NCBI RefSeq assembly: GCF_963678635.1
Contig: NC_087062.1
Coordinates: 97,829,705 to 97,893,704, forward strand
Reading direction: 5' to 3'
Source of the DNA: Symsagittifera roscoffensis
Taxonomy: Eukaryota; Xenacoelomorpha; Acoela; Convolutidae
Length of the DNA: 64,000 nt
Part shown: positions 31,695 through 43,100 of the stretch, one piece after another
How positions within the stretch are numbered: the stretch's first letter is position 1
Layout: each line of letters opens with the position of its first letter
Notes under the pieces: generated by a model
The model's input: only the letters and a program-made list of their open reading frames with translations
What the model was told of the DNA's origin: nothing
Databases searched by the model: none
Position numbers and translations under genes: made by a program

Positions 31695-31906
31695 GCAATG
31701 ACAACAATGGTAATGACAACAATGCCGGGCGTAAGAAGGTCACTTTGCGAGGTGCCCTGGAGCAGTTCTTGGCTGACGACGACTACTGGCGAAGTGGCGG
31801 CGGACCCCAGACAGACATAGGACACAACTGGCTAGGAGTTGTCACTATTCTCTGCTTTGCCATCATCATACTAGACGGAGTGATTTATCTGTTTTTTAAT
31901 TATTAA
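31640..31906 (+). CDS. Poly-Asn exon A with read-through transmembrane tail, probably part of the tetraspanin gene
   Basis: A good acceptor (TATCATCTTCAG) precedes an open frame in phase 0. It encodes VTDSVDT, a run of 12 Asn from an AAC microsatellite, more Asn/Gly/Asp, then RKKVTLRGALEQFLADDDYW and GHNWLG. A possible donor (GGA/GTTGTC at 31838) would give a 198-nt phase-0 exon that joins in frame to exon B at 34328, and all tetraspanin introns here are phase 0. Without splicing, the frame continues into a hydrophobic segment (VVTILCFAIIILDGVIYLFF) and stops at 31906. That tail resembles the start of exon B (AI-x-IL ... DGVI). The donor is weak, so the alternative is that this is the 3'-terminal exon of a separate tail-anchored protein. 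Confidence 0.6.
31660..31695 (+). repeat. AAC trinucleotide microsatellite encoding poly-Asn
   Basis: About eleven AAC codons and one AAT lie within exon A. A coding-frame trinucleotide tract such as this is prone to length variation. Confidence 0.9.
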
Positions 31907-32424
31907 CACGTTTGTTTATTGGACATTCTAATTTTTTTTAATTTTAACTCCAACCAAGCTAAAAAGCTAAAACTCAATCCAAATAATTGTCCGAAGTTTT
32001 GCAGTTGCCTATTTGTATCGGTGTTGATTTTTTTCTCTGAAAAGTTGTCAGATCATTCTTGAATCAGTTTTTTTTTGGTTGAAGAAATGGCCTTGAAGTT
32101 GTTAAGAAATAGATGTCTTATTTTTCTTGCTCTTTTGACAGTTCAAGTGCATTTTTGAAAGTTCGAATGCAACATCATTGCCAATTTACGGTCTGAAGGT
32201 CCAGAACGCTTTCAGAAATTTGAAAACATGTTAAAAACCATCCGAATCGTAGCCCAACATATCAGTTCGCTTTTGTTAAAAGCAGAGTTAAAGGTTTGCG
32301 CCTGCAAATGCTTATACTGGTTCCAACATTTAAAAGGATTAATGATACTACAAATTGCACTAATGCATCAAAATTTTAAGACAATGTTTTTTTTTGTGAT
32401 TAAGTCAGTGTCTTTACTCGGTTC

Positions 32425-32735
32425 TTAGCCTTTTTTGCCGTGTAAAACCATTTTATTGATTTTTTGACGGTAACGACGCGTAACCGTCGTAACCGAGAAA
32501 AAAAGTTTCTGATAAAAGGTAAAAATAAAATCAGATAGAGTTTTGCCCCAGCCTGATGTTAACGGATTTACATCAGTTGATTGATTAATTGATCAATGTT
32601 TTTTCCTAAATTGATAAAGAACGGTCTGATTTAAACAATCGATTATTTTTTTTTGATAATTTTTACGTCAAAAAAACGAGCTTCATTTATTGACAGCTTG
32701 GAAAAAAACAAGAAAGAACAAGAATAATAAAATTG
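32425..32735. repeat. Dispersed repeat H, copy 2
   Basis: Colinear with 20395-20740, with shared TTGACGGTAAC-like, GATTTACATCA and AACGGTCTGATTTAAAC blocks and the same ending CTTGGAAAAAAACAAG. It is in the same orientation as copy 1. Confidence 0.7.
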
Positions 32736-33339
32736 TAAATTTTGTCGTTAACCTCTCAAAAAATCCAGAAATATTAATAGTAATCTATTATATTAAAAGT
32801 TATTAGGACTATAATCCACTTTTATTGGATGATAATCAATTATATTTATATTCTTCAAGCTGACTAAAAACAAAGTTGATCTCGATGTTGAGAACCCTTT
32901 ATCAGATTTTTTTAATTCAAATCAAGACTGAAAAACAATCAATATGGTACCCCCATGCGATATTTTTTGAACCGGTGCGTACCTAGAGAGCCGCATTACC
33001 GAATAGCTGAAAAACAACCAAAAGTGTCTTGCTAATGATTTTAGCAACAAAACAAAGTTCGCCACAAAATTTGATGCTTAACTTTATTCGAACGGTTAAA
33101 TTAACTGTTTTGGAACTTAACTAACAAAAAAATCGTTTTTATGCAATTGTTTTTATGAAGTTAGATAGCAAAAAAATGCGACTACTTTGATAGGCCCTAT
33201 GGTTTTTGGCTATCTGGGAATAATTTTTTTTTCGGCTATCCAGGAACAAATTTTTTTTGGCTTTCCAATAACAAATTATCCGGAGACAATTTTTTTTGGC
33301 TATCCAGTGAATGCTTAAAAGAGAGCAATATTGAATAAT

Positions 33340-33541
33340 TGTCTTGGGGAGCAGGGGAGCAGGGGGGCAGACGAGGGGAGCAGGCGCTGAAAAACGGTCA
33401 AAACTTCATTTTTTCCTAATTTTTTCCAAACTTTTGCCTCTGTCACAAAAGGTTCGCCAAAAACAGGTGTTTTACAGCGTTTCTGACCAGCACATGTTTA
33501 GTCGGTCCAAAAATGGTCAATATAAATTTCGATTTTTTTAA
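33340..33541 (-). mobile_element. Degenerate family A MITE fragment
   Basis: A G-rich start (GGGGAGCAGGGGGGCAGACG) is followed by blocks that resemble the reverse family A interior (AAAACGGTCAAAAC, TTTGCCTCTGTCACAAAA, GGTCCAAAAATGG). The ends are not defined. Confidence 0.35.
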
Positions 33542-34327
33542 TCAATCTCCAATTAAACATCCTCCTTTCCAAAGACGTTTAGGGAGGAGAATATTAACAT
33601 GCATCTGAGATCGAATTTTTAGCCAATCATAATAGAGCATATTACACTCAGCGCTCAGCAAAATTATTTTAATTTGAACACTGTGGTGGATGAGTTTAAC
33701 TTCGTATATTTGGCGAGGGGATGTTAACTTGATAAGGAATCTTTTTGCCCATCTTATAATTTTTGTATTTTGGGGGTCTATAATTTGCTTGGGGTGGGAG
33801 CCTTTTTGAAATGGTATATGATATAAGAAATTATTATTTTCACCAATAAGTTTTGGCGTGGTGCGAATCGAACTTTTTTAGCTATTGGGGATCCAGACAG
33901 TGAACTTAATAGGTAATTATGAGATACTGTGAAATAAACAAAGCAGGCGCAAGGCACCCAATTAGAAGAAAACTGTTAGCCGAATATTGAATCACTACTA
34001 ATAACGGCAGTTAGTTTTATATTCGTTTGACTTGTGGGCGAGCCAGGAGTGAAATAATCGTTTAACGTCTAATTCATTGATTTTCCCGCCAAAATGCCTC
34101 AATTTTGTTAGTTTTGCTCCTTATTAAGTTCACTGTCTAGATGAGACCCGTCCCCTTTGTCATTCACTAACTTCTCTCAAATCTTAAGTTAACATCAAAT
34201 TGAGTTGATTTTCAGATTCAGTAATTACCCAAACTAATTTGTCTAATCGCGAGGTTAAGATTCATGCAATCATGACGAGGAGCAAGAAGCATTTTGTTGG
34301 TTATAAATTTGAATCAGTCCTTTTCAG

Positions 34328-34528
34328 ATCTGGACACTTGCCATCTTCATTCTGAATTGTGACCTATTGAATGATGGAGTGATCCGTTTCCTGGAGGACA
34401 GTCTCGGGATGCCCTATCTACTAACTGCCACCAATGGCATGTCCATCATTGTCTGTTTAGTCACGTTCGGCTATCTGCCCTGTGCTGCAGTGACCACGTG
34501 GTACATGTTCAACAAAACATTCAGAGTG
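34328..34528 (+). CDS. Tetraspanin exon B: TM1 end, small loop, TM2
   Basis: The acceptor TCCTTTTCAG precedes ATC; the donor is GTG/GTAAGAC. It encodes 67 residues in phase 0, starting IWTLAIFILN, then the small loop with FLEDSLGMPYLL, then TM2 (MSIIVCLVTFGYLPCAAVTT), ending MFNKTFRV. Confidence 0.88.
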
Positions 34529-37500
34529 GTAAGACATTTTCAAAGTAATTTCATAGGGTTCTTACTAAAAATAAATAAAGCTTGGGGGGGGGGGTCTTTT
34601 CTGTCATACGGCCTTAAACCGTTCGTTTTGATATTTGAAAAAACCGATGATAACGCTTAAATCTATTAGTTGGAATTATTTATTTCTAACGAAAAAAAAA
34701 TTTAACTTTGAATAAAAAAGAGACACTCAATCAACAATTTGGTTAACTTTGAGCTGTATAACAGAAAATAACGAAGTTTGATTTTAAACATTACACTTTA
34801 ACGAATGGTTTACAAGCTAAAAAAAAAGTGTTTCTTTTTTCACCGTTATTCAATCAGAGTAGTTCGGTAATTGAAGACAAAATCCCAGTCGAAATAGATG
34901 CCGTATATTAGACTAAGAGTTTGTACGGATAATACTTTATATACACTCAAACTTTCAAACCTATTGTATTTCAAAAACTTGTTTTTTGCTCATTTTTTCT
35001 TTTATCAGAAGGCTTAAACTCAAACTGAATTTTCAAAAGTTTCAATTTATCTTTTGATTGAAATTTTGGCTGAACAATTTTTTGTTCAAATCAACTCCCT
35101 GTGAACTTTCTTTTTTCTTGTTTTCTTTTCAGTCTGTGATTGTGGGCGTGGCTGTGACGTCATTGAATCTTATCTTCTGTTTCATCTGCTCGGGACAGCT
35201 GGACGATGTTAGATTCATTAATTGAAATTCTAACTATAACTAAGTATTTATTTTGGTACAAGTGTGATAAAGGAACCCAAGGAATAACGGTTCCCTGATG
35301 TTAAAAGATTAACACAAAATTGTTCAATTTAGTGCTTTCGATGACCTCAATTAAAATATGGAATTTATTTGCGCGAAGGAGGCAGGTTAGTTACGTTTGA
35401 GAAAAAGATTTACAACGACCAACCGGTGCATTTTGATTAGTTAATTGCTGCATTGGTCTAATATTAATGGGACCCGTCTCTCACATTTGCATTTTACCGA
35501 GAGATCTCTATCACACTTGTACCTTTTTTTGCGTGCTAAAGAGCGAGGTGTCTTTTTGAGATTTTCTTCTCTTTGTCAATTAAGTAATTCGCCAAATTAT
35601 GAAAAAAAGCCTGAAAAACTGTGGATGGTATCATCAAAAAAAACAATGGCTAGCTTTGTGAAAAAAATTGCAGCAACCACTATACGAAATGGAAGTGTTT
35701 GAGGCATGTTGTGAATTATTTTCAAAGTTTTTTGAAAGTTTTGTCGACATTTTAATGTTCACTCCCAGAACATTATAAAGACCCTATTTTGACAAAATTT
35801 CTGCGCTGCAGGCAAACTTTAGAGAAAAAAAACAGGTCAAAAATGCAGTTTTTGGGCGCTTTTGGAAAAATTGCCGTACAATCGGGTTTTTTCGGCGCGC
35901 GCTCTGCTTCAAAATTACTATTTATTGGCGCCTTTAAGAACACTTAAGGGCTGGTCGGCCAAAATTGAATTTCATAAAATAATACCCATAAATAGGCTTC
36001 GGTTGATGAGCGGATCATATCCCTGAAAAGTGGTGTCGGAGCCCCCCCCCCCCCCCAAAAAAAAAGTTCGCCCTTGAAGCCAAGCACTGTTACTAAGTCA
36101 GAGAACTGAATTAGATATACATTAACCTCACATTTTGTAATTTAATCACGAAACTCCGCAGAATTAAGAAAATGGTTTGAGCTCAAAAATACTAAGAACG
36201 ATGGAATCTAAAAATGGAATCGAACGAACAATGATTTAAAACAACGCGCAAAATAACGCGAATTGAGTGAGAAATCATGTTAAGGCTACTTCAGTCTTGT
36301 GTCGAGAACCATGTTGGCTTACTAAATTATCTTGAAATTGTAGAAATCATGATTTATCCTTTTGCGCTCATTGCATAAATTTAGTCAGTTATAACTATAT
36401 GATGTAACTAAGCTCTAATGGTACGCTTCTAAGTTATTTGGGTCAACCGGTTAAAGAAACTAACGTTTAAACGTTCTAAAAGATTTCATCATTTATCATC
36501 TTCAAACCATTTGTCATTAATTTTTTGTCATTATTTTTTTTGTAATTTGTGGCCATCTTTTGTGATGCACTAACTGGCCATCTTTACTCAGCTGGCCATT
36601 GTTTGCGATGCAAACTTAATAGTTTTTTTATCGATTGTCCATTCTTCAAAAATTAATGCGAACCCCATACACAAAAATAATTATCATACAAATCTCAGCA
36701 CGAAAAATGCTTTGCATGAAAGTGTAATTCCATGCATGGTGTCTAAGGGGAAATGTGTATCATTCATGCAATTTCCAGTTGTAAAACAAAAAATGATAGC
36801 AAAACAAATTTAAAGTAAGAACTAAAGTTTTGTGAAATTTATCAAATATGCAAATAATTTATCAGCGTCGAACTCAGATGTTTAATTGATCTGTAATCCG
36901 TTACAACAATCCAATTAAAATTTGAAAGACAATAAAATAAATTGTACCCACTTTAAAAAAAGTGAGGAAAAAAAAGCCAGGGGTTTTCTTTTCAGACCAA
37001 TTTTACAACCGTTGACTGCTTATGAGCATCGATCCTGAAATCTTCAGATTGCCAAGCGAGTACGCTTGTCAGCCTAACTTGGGTGTGCTCAATTATAGTT
37101 AAAAAATTCAATGCGCAAATTACTAAATTATCCTGCACTCATATGTTCCAAACTGAATTGCGGCAAACTAAATGGTCATTTTAGATCGGATCAAACCTTA
37201 GCTTTTATTAATCGATATTGATAGTATAAATTGGTAATTTGTCAAGCTTCTATTAAAATTATTTGAGACCAGCAAAGGGACCAGTCTAAAATTTTTGAGA
37301 CTAGCTAAGGGGCCGTCGGAACAATCTGGGTTTTACGCTAATAAAGGTGCAGTCTTGTTATTCATTATATTTTGTGCATGAAATGTCTGAAAAGAGATAC
37401 TTTTGAGGACATTGCGGCGGATTCGAGCGCAAAAGTGTCGAATTTTGGCCATAAACAGGTTAAGTTTTCTAGGATTTCTATTGCGATGCGAGAGATGGAA

Positions 37501-39984
37501 GTAATTTTAGTAACGCACAGTTTTTTTATTCCTTTTATAATTGCTGAGAATTATAATTGCTTTGAGAATGTTTTCCAAATAATTTTTGCTTTCTGTATGA
37601 TTTTTTATTAAGTGTTTAGAAGTTTTTTTCCAAAACTGAAATGGTAACATAACTGATTACTAACTGTTTTAGTTGAATGAACGTACATTTTTCAGGTATG
37701 GAAAATTATACAATCACTCAACTAAAACAGTTAGTATTCAATTATATTGTCTTTTCAGTGTTGCTTTTGATCAAATTTTGAAAAAAAAAACTTACAATCA
37801 CTTAAAAATTTATTATAATTCTGCCAAAAAGCAACAACTGTTCCAAAAAATATAATCAAAAACAATTATTCTCACTTTTTTGTGATAAAAAATTAATATA
37901 ATTGATTATAATCAATTAAAGTTGGCTTGAATCGATAATGATTGTAAAAGCCCGGAATTGAAAAAGTTGAGTGTTACTTATTATTACTTCTTTCATTCTC
38001 ATCGCAATAAAAAGCCTAGAAAACGCAACCCGTTTATGGCCAAAACCCGACAAATTCGGGTTTATTATATAGTTTTCATATATTTTTTCTGAGTAATATG
38101 GAAGTGCATGATAATATTTTGTCATATATGGAAAATATAAGAATAGAATTTTTGGTCAACCCTGAAGATCCGATCTCATCAGATTCCGTAGTGTTCAAGA
38201 GACACTTCTGAAATTTATAACAGTTGTTGTTTGTAATTTCAGATTTTGCATTCAGAAGTAAGTTGAGTCAAATGGTCAACCAAGCCTTGTAGTTTTAGAA
38301 CCTAGCTTCAATTAGCCTGTAGCTGAATTATGTCGTCTATCGTACAAATTTGTTCATAACACTGATTAAAATTGATCATACAATCGTTAAAGCATATTTC
38401 AATCACTCAGATTACCTTAATGAAGAAATATTGAACACTAAATTAAAAACACTAATTACAAAAATCCGGGTTATAGATAGTTGGTTTTTGAGAACCCCGG
38501 CATGCCAGAAACTTAAAGAGCCCAGCAGCCATCCTGAAACCCTTTCAGAAAGAAATGTATTTTTGAGAAACTTTGAAATGCGTTTTCAAACTACAGTTCT
38601 TATAATAGCTAATCAACGGATAAGCTGAAGTGTAGATTTATTTTCAACAGAAGGTGTGAATCTTAGGCGAATGAGAGGGTCCAAAATGGCCTACAAGCCT
38701 CGTTTGAGAAGTTTTCCGTGGAAGGTGTGGGCGGCTCCGATGATGACCTCTTGTGGAATTTCGTGCAACTCAAGGTATCCCTTCTCTTATTTTGTCTAAA
38801 TACTTTGAAATACCCTTGTTACCAGCCTATTTTCTTATAATCCATAGATTATGTATAGTGGCTATAATTTTATTAATTTACTTTTTAATTATGATTTTGG
38901 GAGTTGGAACAAAATTGTATATAAATTTGAGCTCGAATAAATTGTAACTATTCCTAAAGCAAATCAACCAGAGCTAAAGACCAGATATAAATTTAAAAAT
39001 TTTGAAATGAAAGAGGATTTTTGACGTGATGATGATCTCTGGTTCAAAAAAATTTTTTCATACAAACTTTTAAATGAAAATACCATTCAAAATTTGTATT
39101 CAGCAAAAAATTTGAAAAATTCACTCTGTTTAAAGCAACAATGGCGTGAGATATTTGCTTCTCAAACTAATTATCTTTTCTTCTTAGATTATAAATTATT
39201 TTCTCTTCGCCCAGCAAAAATTTAGTATTTCTCTGATAGCTAATGAGGTCATATTACCTTAAAAACAATTCAAGCAAAGTTGTGAAATAGTATAAAATTC
39301 ACGTTAGATTGTAGCTCCGGTCAGCAAAACTACAATGTTCAACAGGAATTTTTTTTTGGGAAATTGTTTTTTGTTTCGACTATTTCGGATACCAGAAATG
39401 TTAAAGCACACAAGCCCAGTCTTTCTAACCCCTTTTTAATTGTGCTTGCAGTGGGACTGTTGCGGGGTGGACTCCTACTCGGACTGGAGAAGTTCCAACT
39501 GGCTCCGCAACACCAACACCCGCGTCATCACTCTCACCTACAACACCACACGGGTAGGAAACATACAACTCCAGTTTCCAGCTTCCAGTTAATTCTTTCC
39601 TCGTTTTGATATCTTGCAATAAATAATAAATTCACTTTTTGTTGATCTTTTTTCAACGTTCTTTTTAACTGTTTTTTTTATTTATTTACAACAATTAAAA
39701 ATTTTCCAGGTTTCTCTTTGGGGGCCAGTAAATCTATGAACCTCATTGAACTTTTTGTTTGTGCGCGTAATAAAGATAAGAATTCAGCATTTGAAAAACC
39801 AGAATCAAATCGACAAAAATAAGTTCGAAAGTGCGCCAAATCTTTCAGCGAGATACTACTCTCGAAAAAATGTCTTCCCGCGATATACTGTGTACTTTTA
39901 CAAATATTTAGTGCTTAGTTTGTTTATTGTTTTTGAAATGCGTTGCTATTACCACTAAGAAAGAAAGAAAGAAATTAAGTAAGG

Positions 39985-40015
<31 letters not shown>

Positions 40016-40016
40016 A

Positions 40017-40104
<88 letters not shown>

Positions 40105-40108
40105 AGGA

Positions 40109-40148
<40 letters not shown>

Positions 40149-40162
40149 AGGAGAGAAAGAAA

Positions 40163-40196
<34 letters not shown>

Positions 40197-43100
40197 AAAA
40201 ACGTTTTTCTCCGATCAATCATAACATATATTGAGCAATTCATTGCTGGTAGTCAATAGAAATGAGACTCACTAAGTAGAAATATTCGCACAAACTAAAA
40301 CATCAAGGACTAATAGATCAAGTTTTTCATGTTCCTTCGTTTCCATAAAGGAACCTGCAAAAACTAACATGCAGTTAAACCACAAACGCAATTCAAAAAT
40401 GTTCAGGATTAAAAATCATTTATTTAACGACTTATGATTAAATAACGGAACATTTGTTGCGGGGGATTTTTTTTACTCCTGACTTTTAACTAGGAATTCT
40501 CTCCAGACTTTTAAATAGGAATTTTTGGATGCTAATTTTTAACACACTCCAAAAACAAAACGAAAAAACAGTGCCCAAAGTAAAAATTAAAACTTATCTG
40601 CTGTTTTAAAAATTAAAACTTTTCTGCTGTTTTAATTTTTGTTGAAATTGAATTCTGGAAAAAAATGAATTCTGCAGTACTTTAATCACCAAAAATCAAA
40701 ATGGGATATTTAACGCGCAATAGATTTTATCCTGTTAATATATAAGTGGCAAATGAAAAGATTTCAAACTGAACTGAAACAAGCAAATACTAATTGTAAT
40801 ACGTCATAAAACTATCGTTTCTTACGTAAGTTGTAGAAAGATAAAATAAGGACAAGAAAGTTTAAAAATAGTCAAAAAAATTTCATTTCTTTCTAAAAAT
40901 ATTTTATTATTCCAGACTTCGCCCTGATACAAGCAATTTCGTTGATGATTACAAACAAATAGATTTTACAAAATTAACGATTCACAAAGTGCTCTTTTTA
41001 AAAAAAAATTTCATAAGAAAAAAATATCATTAATTAAACTTAAAATGAAGTAATTTTGAAACCTAAGTGGCCAATGAAAATAATTCAAACTCCACTAAGC
41101 AAGCAATAGCGTGTAGGAAAGTGAAAAAAGTAAAAGAAACATTTTCCTAAATAATCAAAAGGTTTTTTTTTCGAAAAGTTTGAAAAAACTTTTAATCACA
41201 ATTTTTTGATCAAAATTAGAGGGCAATTGGAACAATCGGGTTTTGCCTTGATACGAGCAGTTTTGATAATCATTACATTTAAACTAGGTTTCAGAAAAAA
41301 TTGCAATTTACAACAATCACTAACTTTGCGTAAAATATTTTTTGGGAAAAAATCCGTTTATCGCAGTTAAAAATTAAAATTCACCAAAAACTCTAAGTAA
41401 AACGAAAATTCATCTGCTGTGAAATCTGGAAAAAATTGAATTCTGGAGTTCGTTAATGACCATAACTCTAAGGGGAAATTTAATGCGCAAAATATTTTGT
41501 CCTATTGAATTGTAAGTGGCCAATGAACACTTTCAAACTGAACTGAGACAAGCAATTACTAATTGTAATTTGTCATAACAATATTTTTCCTTACTTACGC
41601 TGTAGGAAGATAAAATACAAACACGAAAGTTTATTAAATAGTAAAAAAAATTCGTTTGTTTCCAAGAATCTTTTAACATACCAAAATTTGCCCGGATACG
41701 AGCCGTTTCGTTGTTGATTACAATTCTAATAAGTTTCACAAAAATTGCGACTCGAGAAGTTCTTTCATTTTTGTAAAATTTGTATGGAAAAAAAATTAAA
41801 TATAAATCACAGACCTATTAAAGCCTTAAATGCAAATAAAATTAATCCAAATTGAAATAGAGCAAAAAAATTTAAAACCAATTTTTTTTTTCATCTTTTC
41901 AAATTTTATCAATTTTTGGATACTTTTTGGATACAATAAAAGCTGCAATGGAAGAGTTCATGCAACGTTGTTCTGAAAAATTTGTTTTACACATTGTGTT
42001 TTATACGGCAATGCATGCTTCCAAAATATTGCATTAACTTAAAAATAACGTTTTGATTGTTAAACATCAAAAAATTTTCAGTTTTTATAAAAACAAGAAG
42101 TTTTATAGGCTTTTCTGCTTTTGGTTTCTCTGTGATAATCAATACAATGACTTTGCCAGTTTTGAAGAAATTTGGAAAAAGTCAACGTTTCTTTGACAGG
42201 AGCAAAAAGACATACACAACTGATCTGATCAAATAACATGATAATGACCAAACTGTTTATTGATTTTCTGTTTTTAATGAAAATTTAGATTTCTTTTTCC
42301 TCTGAAAATAAGTGTAACTAATCTGAATTGACCATTATGGTCCAAAATTCAAAGAAAAAACAGAGCGAGCAGTTACTTGTCGTATGAGAGAAAACCGATG
42401 GGGGTGTAGCGATTAGTATTTGTGCCCATTAGCATGGGTTTATTGATTTAATTGGGTGCGCATTCAAGCGAAAAGCAAATTAGACAACTTTTTCAAAAAA
42501 TTTCGAAAACTACTTGTTTTGTGATCAAAAATAAAAGTTCATGTCACCTAACTAATAGAGTGCACGCTGATAAAAATTGAAATTTTGAGTAAACAAAATT
42601 TGAAACAGCGAGTCGTACTTTTAATCGACATAATCATAATGCTAATCGACACACATGCTAATAGGCCTGTCTCTAAGATCTGCTTATTAATGCCTCCTTT
42701 AAAAATAGGGGAGATTGTTAAGTAGACGAAATCTGCGAACTTTCGACCAAATATACTGCAGCAAAATAAGATTTTTCAATTAAAATTTTTTGGTGCTAAT
42801 GTACTGTTTTTTCTTAAAGGATGTGAGTTTCGGATCGTTTCGTCCCACATTTAGTTAAATTTTGAAAAAAAAATATTTAAAAAAGAAGATTTGTTCTTTA
42901 TACCTACATACATCGTAGCATTACGCATTTAGCCACAATAACATGAAAAACAACTATTATTAATACACACTTTGAAAAATGGGGAAAAGTGAAAAGCGTC
43001 GAAGCTTCTTCACTAAATACCATAGGGAGGTGGGAGAATGTTCAGTAGATATCAGAAAAAAAACGCGAAAATGTTTCTTTCTTTGCTGCTTGTAGCTTTG

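Larger units (their letters stand above)
31907..34327. other. Presumed intron between exon A and exon B
   Basis: AT-rich with no exon-like frame. It holds dispersed repeat H copy 2 (32425-32735), a TTATAATC-type palindromic patch near 32785-32855 and a degenerate MITE-like segment at 33340-33540. Confidence 0.5.
35208..38666. other. Tetraspanin intron with MITE and inverted repeat
   Basis: No exon seen. Contains family A copy 3, an inverted repeat at 37445-38045 and palindromic TTATAAT patches near 37890-37920. Confidence 0.5.

Noticed and set aside
39958-40200. Possible CRISPR-like regular array
   Set aside because: It is a simple tetranucleotide microsatellite in an animal intron with no spacers.
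39908-40243. Minus-strand frames rich in Phe-Leu-Ser repeats
   Set aside because: They are translations of the GTAA/GAAA microsatellite on the opposite strand and have no other coding signal.
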